The translations under genes were made by a program, and so were the position numbers. The notes beneath the pieces were generated by a model that made no database searches, was not told the DNA's origin, and saw only the letters and a list, made by a program, of their open reading frames with translations. Below are positions 17,076-24,846 of a DNA stretch of 64,000 nucleotides, piece by piece. Every line of letters begins with the position of its first letter. Position 1 is the stretch's first letter. This DNA is from Leifsonia sp052114085 (GTDB lineage Bacteria > Actinomycetota > Actinomycetes > Actinomycetales > Microbacteriaceae): the NCBI RefSeq assembly GCF_052114085.1, contig NZ_JBFREB010000001.1:1550001-1614000 (forward strand). Reading direction: 5' to 3'.

Positions 17076-17078
17076 AAT
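17073..17078 (+). promoter_or_regulatory. Leaderless -10 element of proA
   Basis: TAGAAT overlaps the proB stop codon and ends 6 nt before the proA ATG. No ribosome binding site is seen for proA, so a separate leaderless proA transcript is likely besides read-through from proB. Confidence 0.55.
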
Positions 17079-17084
17079 CGACGC

Positions 17085-18365
17085 ATGTCCTCGTTCCCCC
17101 TCGCGGCGCCCGCCGCCACGCTCTCGCTGCAGGATCGGCTCGCCGCCGCGAAGACCGCGTCGCGTGCGCTGGCGACGGCCACAACGGACCGGAAGAACCG
17201 CGCGCTCCGCGCCATCGCAGAGGGCGTGATCGCGGCATCCGCTGACGTGCTGGCGGCCAATGAGCTCGATCTCGCCAATGGGCGCGAGAACGGACTGTCG
17301 ACCGGCTTGCTCGATCGGCTGACGCTGAGCCCGGCACGGCTGCAGGGCCTGGCCGACGCCGTGCTCGAGATCGTCGCCCTCACCGACCCGGTCGGGCAGG
17401 CGGTGCGCGGCAGCGCGCTCCCCAACGGAGTGAAGATCACGCAGGTCCGGGTCCCGTTCGGGGTGGTGGGCGCGATTTACGAGGCGCGGCCGAACGTGAC
17501 CATCGACATCGCGGCGCTGGCCATCAAGAGCGGAAACGCCGCGGTCTTGCGCGGCGGCAGCGCGGCCATCGAGACGAACCGGGTCCTCGTGCGGGTGATC
17601 CAGGATGCGCTGGCCTCGGCCGAGCTGCCTGCCGACGCCGTGCAGACCATCGACGACTTCGGCCGGGAGGGCGCCGCAGAGCTGATGACTGCCCGCGGCC
17701 TCGTCGACGTGCTGATCCCGCGGGGGAGCGCGGACCTCATCCGAACGGTCGTCACGCAGTCCACCGTGCCCGTCATCGAGACTGGCGCTGGAGTGGTGCA
17801 CGTCGTGCTCGACGAGTCGGCCCGCGAAGACTGGGCCGTCGACATCGTCCGCAACTCCAAGGTTCAGCGCCCCAGCGTCTGCAACGCGGTCGAGACACTC
17901 CTCGTCCACAGCGGTGCAGCAGAGCGGTTGCTCCCTCCGGTCCTCGGCGCGCTTCGCGATGCCGGCGTGACCATCCATGCGGATGAGCGCGCCCTGCCGT
18001 TCGCGCCCGACGGCGTGCCGGTCACCGACGACGACTACGCCACCGAGCACATGAGCCTCGACCTGTCGGTGAAGGTGGTCGACGACCTCGACGAGGCGAT
18101 CGACCACATTCGGCGCTACTCGACGCAGCACACCGAGTCGATCGTGACGAGCGACCTCGAGAACGCGGAGCGCTTCCTCGCCGAGGTCGACTCCGCCGTG
18201 GTGATGGTGAACGCCTCCACCCGCTTCACCGACGGGGGCGAGTTCGGTTTCGGGGCAGAGGTCGGCATCTCGACGCAGAAGCTGCACGCGCGCGGCCCGA
18301 TGGGGCTGCCCGAGCTGACCAGCACGAAATGGATCGTCCGCGGGTCCGGCCAGATCCGGGCGTAG
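17085..18365 (+). CDS. proA: Glutamate-5-semialdehyde dehydrogenase (gamma-glutamyl phosphate reductase)
   Basis: A 426-residue NADPH-dependent reductase for the second step of proline synthesis. The catalytic cysteine is C266 in QRPSVCNAVE, and the family segments FGVVGAIYEARPNVT and RGSADLI are present. Length is normal. The product cyclises on its own and needs ProC, which is not in the window. It lies 9 nt after proB. The ATG has no ribosome binding site and is set as leaderless by the TAGAAT 6 nt upstream. Confidence 0.96.
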   Translation: MSSFPLAAPAATLSLQDRLAAAKTASRALATATTDRKNRALRAIAEGVIAASADVLAANELDLANGRENGLSTGLLDRLTLSPARLQGLADAVLEIVALTDPVGQAVRGSALPNGVKITQVRVPFGVVGAIYEARPNVTIDIAALAIKSGNAAVLRGGSAAIETNRVLVRVIQDALASAELPADAVQTIDDFGREGAAELMTARGLVDVLIPRGSADLIRTVVTQSTVPVIETGAGVVHVVLDESAREDWAVDIVRNSKVQRPSVCNAVETLLVHSGAAERLLPPVLGALRDAGVTIHADERALPFAPDGVPVTDDDYATEHMSLDLSVKVVDDLDEAIDHIRRYSTQHTESIVTSDLENAERFLAEVDSAVVMVNASTRFTDGGEFGFGAEVGISTQKLHARGPMGLPELTSTKWIVRGSGQIRA

Positions 18366-18373
18366 GCGACCGC

Positions 18374-18379
18374 TAGACT
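18374..18379 (+). promoter_or_regulatory. Possible -10 for the small membrane protein and nadD
   Basis: TAGACT lies 9 nt after the proA stop. It would give a leader of about 35 nt containing the AGAAAGGA ribosome binding site of the 18419 gene. Confidence 0.4.
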
Positions 18380-18418
18380 CGTAGGCGGGCCGCTGGCCCG
18401 GAGAAAGGATCACGCACG

Positions 18419-18655
18419 ATGTCATTCCTGACGACTGTCCTCGCCGAGGCGGAGACCCACGTCGAGCTGCCCATGCCCACCTGGGCGTACGGCACCATCG
18501 CGATCGTCATCTTCATCGCTCTCGCGTTCGTGATCTGGAGCTTCAAAGACGTCGCCAACCGGCATAGCCACCGCTCGGCTCCCGACGCCGCCGCCCACGC
18601 GGGCGCGCCGGGTGCGACCCACCACGGCAGCGGCCACCCGACGCAGGGGCACTAG
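18419..18655 (+). CDS. Small single-pass membrane protein, unknown function
   Basis: A 78-residue protein with a short N-terminal outside/inside segment, one hydrophobic helix (about residues 23-41, TIAIVIFIALAFVIWSF) and a histidine- and alanine-rich tail ending HHGSGHPTQGH. AGAAAGGA precedes the ATG at a good distance. Small proteins of this type often sit before nadD in related genomes. The histidine-rich tail could bind metal, but that is a guess. Confidence 0.7.
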   Translation: MSFLTTVLAEAETHVELPMPTWAYGTIAIVIFIALAFVIWSFKDVANRHSHRSAPDAAAHAGAPGATHHGSGHPTQGH

Positions 18656-18667
18656 CCACCTTCCGGC

Positions 18668-19270
18668 ATGGAGCTGACGCAGACGGGCCGACCGCGGATC
18701 GGCGTGATGGGCGGCACGTTCGACCCCATCCACCACGGTCACCTGGTCGCCGCCAGCGAGGTAGCGCAGTCGTTCGACCTCGACGAGGTCATCTTCGTGC
18801 CGACCGGCGAGCCCTGGCAGAAGGGCGCGGTCACCGAGGCCGAGCATCGCTACCTGATGACCGTCATCGCGACGGCATCCAACCCTCAGTTCACCGTCAG
18901 CCGGGTAGACGTCGACCGCGAGGGCCCCACCTACACGATCGACACGTTGCGCGACCTGCACAAGGAGCGCCCGGACGCCGAACTGTTCTTCATCACCGGC
19001 GCGGACGCCATCGCGCAGATCCTCAGCTGGCGCGACGTCACGGAGCTGTGGGAGCTCGCCCACTTCGTCGCTGTGAGTCGCCCGGGACATGACTTGAGTA
19101 TTTCTGGATTACCGGAGCAAGACGTAAGCTTGTTGGAAGTTCCGGCCCTGGCGATCTCGTCGACCGATTGCCGGAGCCGGGTGAGCAGGGGATTCCCGGT
19201 CTGGTATCTCGTACCGGACGGGGTCGTTCAGTACATCTCCAAACACCATCTGTATCGGAGCGTGGCATGA
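18668..19270 (+). CDS. nadD: Nicotinate-nucleotide adenylyltransferase
   Basis: A 200-residue enzyme that adenylates nicotinate mononucleotide in NAD synthesis. The nucleotidyltransferase signature GGTFDPIHHGHL occupies residues 15-26 and the ISSTDCRSRV segment near the C-terminus matches the family's ISST(D/E)IR motif. Length is normal. The gene starts 12 nt after the small membrane protein and its stop overlaps the next ATG as ATGA. nadD upstream of rsfS is a very widespread pairing. Confidence 0.95.
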   Translation: MELTQTGRPRIGVMGGTFDPIHHGHLVAASEVAQSFDLDEVIFVPTGEPWQKGAVTEAEHRYLMTVIATASNPQFTVSRVDVDREGPTYTIDTLRDLHKERPDAELFFITGADAIAQILSWRDVTELWELAHFVAVSRPGHDLSISGLPEQDVSLLEVPALAISSTDCRSRVSRGFPVWYLVPDGVVQYISKHHLYRSVA

Positions 19271-20637
19271 CATCGTGGCCTGAACAGCCGCCGACGGGCC
19301 AGCCGCAGGCGCAGACGCGGCGACAGGCGAGGGAGTTCGAGCGCTCGCGTCGTGCGGGCACTGCAGGCTCGACCCCCGCGGGCCAGATCCCCGAGATGAC
19401 GACGACCGCGCCCGCACGCGAGGCAGTCGAGGCCGAAACCCCCGTCATCGAGGGTGGTCAGGACGCAGCGAACGACGAGCAGGCGGCCGCCGACGGCCAG
19501 AGTGTCGCGGCTCCGGAAGGCGGCGCGTCGGATGCGGCCGTCCAGAGCGACGAGCGCCCGGCCATTCCGGCCAGCGCGTTCGCAGAACCCGGTGTGTCGT
19601 CACCGTCGGGCAACGCGTTCGACCTCTTCCGTCAGGCACCCGATCACTCCCAGCCCGAACCGGTGACCCAGCCCATGGCGATCCTGCAGCCGCCGAACCC
19701 CGCGCCCGAGCGGACCCTCACCCGCCGCGAACTGCGCGCGATGCTCCAAGCGCAGGAGGCCAACGCCCAGGCGAACCACCCCGCTGCGCTGGGCGAGCCC
19801 GTGTTCCCGGTCTCGTTCACCGCCGATCCGGACTCCGACGACGACGATGATGCGCTGTCCGATACCGATCGCGCGCAGGACTCTGCCGCTTCCGCCGACT
19901 CGACCGCATCGATCGACTCCGCTGATGGAGCCGCCGCGAGCGAGAAGTCTGCGTGGCCCTTCGCCCCGTTGACACCGTCGTCCTCACCCGCCGCGTCGCG
20001 CACCGCCCAGCCGGAGACCACGGTGACGCAGAGCACGGCGTCGCCGTTCGCCGCCTTCGGCGCGACTTCAGCACCGAAGGCCGACGCGCCAGCGCCGGCC
20101 ACCGCTGTTCCGGCAACGACCGGCTCCGAGGGCGAGACGGCCGCGCAGGAACGCCGCCCCTTCACCCCGCCGACCGGGCACTGGTCGACCGCCGCCGAGT
20201 TCGACGACCAGAACCAGCCGATCACCACGCGCAACGTCGGTCAGTCCACCGCAGCCACCACGACCAACGCGCTGATCCTGCCGGTGATCCCTCAGCCCGA
20301 CACCAAGGCGCCGTTGACGAGCACGGGCGAGATCCTCGTCACCGGCTCCATCGACCTGCCTCGTGGGATGGGCGCCACCGGCGCGCACCCCGACCGCATC
20401 GATTCGTCTGACATCGACCGCCTGCTCGACGCGGAAGAGAACGAATTCAACACGTCCGAGGTGCAGCCGGTTCGCGCGTCCCGCGCCATCAGCACGCATA
20501 CCTCGACCCGCGGCGTCATCGCGCCGCCCAAGAAGCGCGGCAACACGTTGCCGGTGATCCTCATGGTCACCGCGGGTGTCCTCGCCGTCGGCGTCATCGG
20601 CCTGCTCGTTGCGGCCTACGTCCTGAAGGTGTTCTGA
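19267..20637 (+). CDS. Unknown disordered protein with C-terminal membrane anchor, between nadD and rsfS
   Basis: A 456-residue protein, mostly low-complexity (A, P, T, S, D and E). Two basic amphipathic segments, TRRQAREFERSRR near the N-terminus and TRRELRAMLQAQE around residue 155, resemble each other and may be paired binding motifs. Only the last ~25 residues (VILMVTAGVLAVGVIGLLV) form a membrane helix, preceded by KKRGN, so the long N-terminal part should be cytoplasmic (tail-anchored). The ATG at 19267 overlaps the nadD stop as ATGA. No function is recognised. Confidence 0.8.
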   Translation: MTSWPEQPPTGQPQAQTRRQAREFERSRRAGTAGSTPAGQIPEMTTTAPAREAVEAETPVIEGGQDAANDEQAAADGQSVAAPEGGASDAAVQSDERPAIPASAFAEPGVSSPSGNAFDLFRQAPDHSQPEPVTQPMAILQPPNPAPERTLTRRELRAMLQAQEANAQANHPAALGEPVFPVSFTADPDSDDDDDALSDTDRAQDSAASADSTASIDSADGAAASEKSAWPFAPLTPSSSPAASRTAQPETTVTQSTASPFAAFGATSAPKADAPAPATAVPATTGSEGETAAQERRPFTPPTGHWSTAAEFDDQNQPITTRNVGQSTAATTTNALILPVIPQPDTKAPLTSTGEILVTGSIDLPRGMGATGAHPDRIDSSDIDRLLDAEENEFNTSEVQPVRASRAISTHTSTRGVIAPPKKRGNTLPVILMVTAGVLAVGVIGLLVAAYVLKVF

Positions 20638-20701
20638 TCATCCGCGCGTCCGCATCCACTACCGCGACATCCTCGCATCGACAGCGTCCGGAGGACCGCC
20701 T

Positions 20702-21079
20702 GTGACCGCATCCCAGCACGCCCGGGACATTCTGCAGCTGGCGGCAGCAGCCGCCGATTCGAAGGGCGCCCAAGACCTGGTCGCCCTCGACGTCTCCGGA
20801 CCGCTGCCCCTCACCGACGTGTTCCTCCTGGCCAGCGGCCGGGTCGAGCGCAACGTCCTGGCGATCGCCTCCGAGGTCGAAGACACGCTCAACGAGGCCG
20901 GGGTCAAGACCCTCCGCCGCGAGGGCAAGTCGGAAGGACGCTGGGTGCTGCTCGACTTCGGCGACCTGGTCGTGCACGTCTTCCACGAGGAGGACCGCAT
21001 GTACTACGCGCTCGAGCGACTCTGGAAGGACTGCCCGGTCGTTCCCATCGAGCTGCCCGTCCACGAAACGGCCGAGTAG
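20702..21079 (+). CDS. rsfS: Ribosomal silencing factor RsfS
   Basis: A 125-residue protein of the RsfS/Iojap family that binds L14 and blocks joining of the subunits when nutrients run low. The GRVERNVLAIASEVED and SEGRWVLLDFGDLVVHVFH segments are the family's conserved core. The start is GTG at 20702, preceded by CGGAGG. It follows the unknown membrane protein after 64 nt, in the usual nadD-rsfS neighbourhood. Confidence 0.95.
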   Translation: MTASQHARDILQLAAAAADSKGAQDLVALDVSGPLPLTDVFLLASGRVERNVLAIASEVEDTLNEAGVKTLRREGKSEGRWVLLDFGDLVVHVFHEEDRMYYALERLWKDCPVVPIELPVHETAE

Positions 21080-21177
21080 CCGACGCGAGCCGGCCTCAGT
21101 TTTTTCTGGCGGTCGCGATGTAGTAGTCTGAATGAGTTGTTCCGGGAGGTCCGAAAGGCCCGACCGGTTCACATTCT

Positions 21178-21253
21178 GGGTCTGTGGCGCAGCTGGTAGC
21201 GCACCTGCATGGCATGCAGGGGGTCAGGGGTTCGAGTCCCCTCAGATCCACCA
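21178..21253 (+). tRNA. tRNA-Ala (anticodon GGC)
   Basis: A 76-nt cloverleaf. The acceptor arm is GGGTCTG paired with CAGATCC (one G-T pair). The anticodon stem CCTGC/GCAGG encloses the loop ATGGCAT, giving anticodon GGC for alanine. The T arm carries GGTTCGAGTCC. The 3' CCA is encoded. A possible -10 (TAGTCT) lies at 21124-21129. Confidence 0.97.
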
Positions 21254-21254
21254 A

Positions 21255-21300
21255 AGCCCCTGGTAGCAAACGAATTCGTCTGCTGCCAGGGGCTCTTTTT
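21255..21300 (+). terminator. Rho-independent terminator of the tRNA-Ala gene
   Basis: AGCCCCTGG (21255-21263) pairs with CCAGGGGCT (21286-21294), extended inwards by TAGCA/TGCTG-type pairs, and is followed directly by CTTTTT. This is the only textbook stem plus U-run in the window. Confidence 0.9.
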
Positions 21301-21317
21301 GTTTCGCTCGGTGCCGG

Positions 21318-21422
21318 TCAGCGGAGGCGGTTCTCCTCCTCCTGCTCCAGGCGCTCCTTCTCGGCGTCCTTCGCCTCCTGCTCCTTCTGGATCTCTTCTT
21401 CGCGCGGCGTCTTGTTCGTCAT
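21318..21422 (-). CDS. Very small charged protein (34 aa)
   Basis: Reads MTNKTPREEEIQKEQEAKDA and continues with EKERLEQEEENRLR: almost entirely E, K, R and Q, predicted to be a single helix or coiled coil. It is supported by a TACGCT -10 that ends exactly 6 nt before the ATG, the same layout as other leaderless genes in this window. No function is recognised. It may be a real small protein because its frame shows no frame-independent GC pattern, but it is short. Confidence 0.5.
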   Translation of the reverse strand: MTNKTPREEEIQKEQEAKDAEKERLEQEEENRLR

Positions 21423-21516
21423 GCTGCGAGCGTAGCCGCGCCGCAGCGGTGACCGGAACGGTCGGTCGGGCATTGTGCGGGGCTCGTGGGCTGAGTTAGC
21501 CTCCACACCGGAGCGG

Positions 21517-21918
21517 ATGTCGACCATGCCAGCAGGAAAGCCCGATGTTGCAGACCCCGTCACTTTCGCGGGCGGGGTGCTCGACCATTACCGCCACGTC
21601 TGCGCCTTCGTGAAGGGTCAGACGGAGGCCGACACCGTGCTCGATCCGTTCGTGCAGGACGGCGTCGATCGCGGCGACCGCCTTCTGTACCTCGTCGACC
21701 CGGCTGAACCGGCCGCCCCGCTGACCCGGTTGCGCCGGCTGGGCTACGACACCACGGCCCTCCTGGACGACCGTCGTTGCGAAGTGCACACCTGGGCGGA
21801 GACGTACCTCCGCGCGAACTTCCTGCACGCACGCCACCGCCATGTCGTCATCTGCTCCTACGACACCTCCCGATTCGACGGCGCCTTCGATGACCGCAGC
21901 GTCCAGGGCGACGGCTGA
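21517..21918 (+). CDS. Short MEDS-domain sensory protein, probably truncated
   Basis: A 133-residue protein. HVCAFVKGQTEADTVLDPFV followed by GDRLLYLVDP is the start of a MEDS domain (a sensory domain found in DcmR-like regulators, thought to bind small hydrocarbons or related ligands). The end of the domain is seen as HVVICSYDTSRFDG. The family's middle part, about 50-60 residues of helix between them, seems to be missing. I use ATG 21517; ATG 21526 is also possible, with the same GGAG ribosome binding site. The LuxR-type gene that follows overlaps its 3' end in another frame, so the two probably work as a sensor and output pair. Confidence 0.65.
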   Translation: MSTMPAGKPDVADPVTFAGGVLDHYRHVCAFVKGQTEADTVLDPFVQDGVDRGDRLLYLVDPAEPAAPLTRLRRLGYDTTALLDDRRCEVHTWAETYLRANFLHARHRHVVICSYDTSRFDGAFDDRSVQGDG

Positions 21919-22807
21919 GCGGCCGATGGACGGCGACGACCGGAGTTGGATGCGCGACCTGGGCGCGCTGCTGGCGTTGCCGTCCCTGTGGGTCGACCAC
22001 TCGCCGACGGAGATCGCAGACGGCCTGCTCAGTGTCCTGATCGGGATGCTGCGCCTGGATTCCGCGTTCGCACGCTTCCGCACTCCCGGCGCGGGAGCAC
22101 CGCTCGAAGCGTGGCGTCCGTATGGCCCGGCAGCCCCGCCCGATCTGCTGGCCGCGATCGGACCGGCGAACGACTCGGGGCTCCCGGAGACCGAGCCGGG
22201 GGTGACCACGGCGGCCGTGCGCGCGACCGAGGGCGCCGCCGCCGCGCGGACCATCACGCGTGTGGCCAGCCTTGCGCTCACGTTGCCGTGGGGGACGGGA
22301 CTCGTCGCGGTCTCCGCGCAGCGCGCCGACTTCCCCACCGAGCGAGAGACGCACCTGCTGCGTGTGGCCGTCGGACAGGCTGCGATCGCGTTGCACACCG
22401 CACGGCGGCTAGCGGGCGAGCAGGGCGCGCGCCGGAGGGCCGAGCGCGAACTCGAGCGGCAGCGCCGGGTGCTCCGCACCCTGCTCGACGAGGTCGGTCC
22501 CGCCCTGTCGGCGGCGTCCCGCCGCGTACAGCAGGCGTCCTGGGAGGCGGACCAGCCGGAGGGGCGGGACGCCCTGGCACCTGTCGCGGCGGTCGCACCC
22601 TCGCCGTCCGTGACTCAGATGCTGACCCGCCGGGAGCTGGAGGTGCTCGGGCTACTGGCGCAGGGTCTCAGCAACAAGGAGATGGCCAGCGTCATGTGGC
22701 TGAGCGACCGCACGGTGGAACGGCACATCACGAGCCTCTACCGGAAGATCGGCGTGGCCCGGCGCAGCGAGGCGACCGCGTTCGCGCTTCGGCACGGCAT
22801 CGCCTGA
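21890..22807 (+). CDS. LuxR-family transcriptional regulator with GAF-like sensor region
   Basis: About 305 residues. The C-terminus has a clear LuxR (NarL-type) DNA-binding domain: LTRRELEVLGLLAQGLSNKE, then SDRTVERHITSLYRKIG. The N-terminal ~180 residues resemble a GAF domain (LDSAFARF, then ...LRVAVGQAAIALHTARRL) followed by a coiled-coil linker rich in R and E. There is no phosphoacceptor receiver domain. The start is uncertain: ATG 21890 overlaps the MEDS gene by 29 nt; ATG 21926 just after it is the alternative. Likely regulates a nearby or distant operon in response to the MEDS/GAF signal. Confidence 0.75.
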   Translation: MTAASRATAERPMDGDDRSWMRDLGALLALPSLWVDHSPTEIADGLLSVLIGMLRLDSAFARFRTPGAGAPLEAWRPYGPAAPPDLLAAIGPANDSGLPETEPGVTTAAVRATEGAAAARTITRVASLALTLPWGTGLVAVSAQRADFPTERETHLLRVAVGQAAIALHTARRLAGEQGARRRAERELERQRRVLRTLLDEVGPALSAASRRVQQASWEADQPEGRDALAPVAAVAPSPSVTQMLTRRELEVLGLLAQGLSNKEMASVMWLSDRTVERHITSLYRKIGVARRSEATAFALRHGIA

Positions 22808-22834
22808 AGAGTCGACTGACGGGTCTTCAGGCGC

Positions 22835-23887
22835 TCATCCGAAGGTGAAGCAGTACGCCTCCAAGCCGGGCCGGTCGAAGCGCAGCGTCACCACCCGTTC
22901 GTCGATGCCGTCGCGCTGCCGGATCAGCTGGTAGGTGTCCTGGCGGTCCACGACCCCACGGCCGTCCGCATCCACATCGGTTCCGTGAGCGTCGCCCGGC
23001 GGCCGCCCATCGAGCAGCACCTGGAAGGGGATGCTCGCCCCGGCGGGCGTCGGTCCCATCACCAGGTTCGCGTCGCGGGCGTGGAACGCGAACGAGACGC
23101 TCCCGCCCGCCTCGTCGAGCACGGCGGCATGTTGCGCGTGGGTCCAGCGACCGTCGAGCGCCCAGCCGTTCAGGGGGAGGGACGGGGTGCCGTGGTACTG
23201 CTCCGACTGGTCGTAGCGGTCGGCGGACTCGGAGACGAAGCCGCTGCTCTGGCCGTAGCCGAGGTAGGTCTCGGGGGAGCGGAGGTCGCGCCAGTCCGCG
23301 GCGACCTCCAGCCCGTCGGGGTCGACCATGACGAGGTCCATGTCGAGGTCGCGGGCTCCCGCATCCATCAGCAGCCGCTGGATCATCATCTCGGTCCGCG
23401 CGTATTCGCCCTCGCCGAAGTGGTGGTAGCGCAGCCGGCCTGCGGCGTCGGCCAGGTACACCGCCGGCCAGTAATGGTTGGCGAAGTCGTTCCAGACGCC
23501 GTAGTCGTCGTCCACCGCGACCGGGTACTCGACGCCGAGTGCCCGCGTGCGGGCGGTGACGTTGTCGCGGTCGTGCTCGAAGCCGAACTCGGGAGTGTGC
23601 ACGCCGACGACGGTGAGCCCCGCGTCGGCGTACTTCCGGTGCCAGGCACGCAGGTAGGGGGCCGTGCGCAGCCAGTTGACGCAGGTGTACGTCCAGAAGT
23701 CGATGAGTACGACGCGGCCGCGGAGCCCCTCGGGCGTCAGCGGCTCTGTGTTGAGCCAGCCGGTCGCCCGCTCGAACGACGGGAGGCGGCCCTCGTCGGG
23801 GAGCTGCTCCACGTCTCCGGCCAAGCGGTGCGAAAGACTGCGGAACAGACCGCGCGCGCGGTCGTCGTCCACCCGATCATCGGACAT
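22835..23887 (-). CDS. Redoxin (TlpA/DipZ-like) with a single active-site cysteine
   Basis: A 350-residue soluble protein with no signal peptide. The thioredoxin fold begins around residue 55; the active site reads WTYTCVNW (C69-V-N-W72), where thioredoxins and DipZ proteins have CxxC, so the second cysteine is a tryptophan. VVGVHTPEF and WPAVYLAD are typical of the fold. The last ~130 residues resemble the beta-sandwich end of DipZ-type proteins. It is the third gene of a minus-strand operon, overlapping the upstream hydrolase gene by 11 nt. It may act as a peroxidase or chaperone rather than a disulfide reductase. Confidence 0.75.
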   Translation of the reverse strand: MSDDRVDDDRARGLFRSLSHRLAGDVEQLPDEGRLPSFERATGWLNTEPLTPEGLRGRVVLIDFWTYTCVNWLRTAPYLRAWHRKYADAGLTVVGVHTPEFGFEHDRDNVTARTRALGVEYPVAVDDDYGVWNDFANHYWPAVYLADAAGRLRYHHFGEGEYARTEMMIQRLLMDAGARDLDMDLVMVDPDGLEVAADWRDLRSPETYLGYGQSSGFVSESADRYDQSEQYHGTPSLPLNGWALDGRWTHAQHAAVLDEAGGSVSFAFHARDANLVMGPTPAGASIPFQVLLDGRPPGDAHGTDVDADGRGVVDRQDTYQLIRQRDGIDERVVTLRFDRPGLEAYCFTFG

Positions 23888-24833
23888 CGGTCGCCTCCGA
23901 TCCGGAGGCGGCGCCGGGCGACATCCCGGCAGCCTCGTCGGCCATCCGCGCCACGTCGATCACCGCGTCGGCGAACTCCCGCGGAGCCTCCTGGGCCAGA
24001 TTGTGACCGATGCCTCCCGAGATCAACCGGTGCTCGTACGGTCCCGTGAAGCGGTCGCGGTAGGCGGACGGGTCGAGGTGGAACGCACCGTTCGCGTCGC
24101 CCTCCACCGTGATCGCCGGAACGCCGATGGCCGGCCGGGCCGCCAGTCGCGCCTCGATGTCGTCGAGGCTCGGGTCGCCCTCCGCGAGGCCGAGCCGCCA
24201 GCGGTAGTTGTGGATGACGATGTCGACGTGATCCGGGTTGGCGAACGACGGGCGGGAGCGCTCGAAGGTCGCGTCGTCGAACTCCCAGCGGGGTGAGGCG
24301 ATCCGCCAGATCAGGCGGGCGAAGTCGTCGCGGTAGCGGTCGTATCCCGCCCGGCCGCGCTCGGTCGCGAAGTAGAACTGGTACCACCAGGTGAGCTCGG
24401 CCTCCGGCGGCAGCGGGTTCGCGTTGGCGGCCTGACCGGCCACGAGATAACCGCTGGCGGTCACCTGGCCTCGGACCCGCTCCGGCCACAGTGCTGCCAG
24501 GACGTTCGTGGTCCGGGCGCCCCAGTCGGAACCGGCGACCACCGCGGAGTCGATGCCCAGCGCATCCAGCAGGGCGATCGCGTCTCGCGCCAGGGCTCCT
24601 GGCTGACCGGTCCGCAGCGTGCCCGGGTCACGGAACGTGGTCGTCCCGTACCCGCGAAGGTAGGGGACGACCACCCGGAACCCGGCGTCGACGAGCATCG
24701 GCACGACCTCCTCGAAGCTGTGGATGTCGTAGGGCCAGCCGTGCAGCAGCAGCACCGCCGGCGCGTCCTTCCGGCCGTCGTCGGTGTAGCCGACGTTCAG
24801 GTCGCCGGCGTCGACCTGCGCGAGTTCCTGCAT
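23877..24833 (-). CDS. Alpha/beta hydrolase, epoxide hydrolase-like
   Basis: A 318-residue soluble hydrolase. The oxyanion motif HGWP is at residues 31-34 and the nucleophile elbow reads GSDWG with D103, an aspartate as in epoxide hydrolases and haloalkane dehalogenases. The catalytic histidine is in GGIGHNLAQ near the C-terminus. The ATG at 24833 is chosen; GTG 24842 is possible, since the AGAGGG before the ATG is unusually close. It lies 13 nt after the stop of the upstream epoxide hydrolase gene and overlaps the redoxin gene. Substrate unknown. Confidence 0.82.
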   Translation of the reverse strand: MQELAQVDAGDLNVGYTDDGRKDAPAVLLLHGWPYDIHSFEEVVPMLVDAGFRVVVPYLRGYGTTTFRDPGTLRTGQPGALARDAIALLDALGIDSAVVAGSDWGARTTNVLAALWPERVRGQVTASGYLVAGQAANANPLPPEAELTWWYQFYFATERGRAGYDRYRDDFARLIWRIASPRWEFDDATFERSRPSFANPDHVDIVIHNYRWRLGLAEGDPSLDDIEARLAARPAIGVPAITVEGDANGAFHLDPSAYRDRFTGPYEHRLISGGIGHNLAQEAPREFADAVIDVARMADEAAGMSPGAASGSEATDVR

Positions 24834-24846
24834 CCCTCTCACCGGC

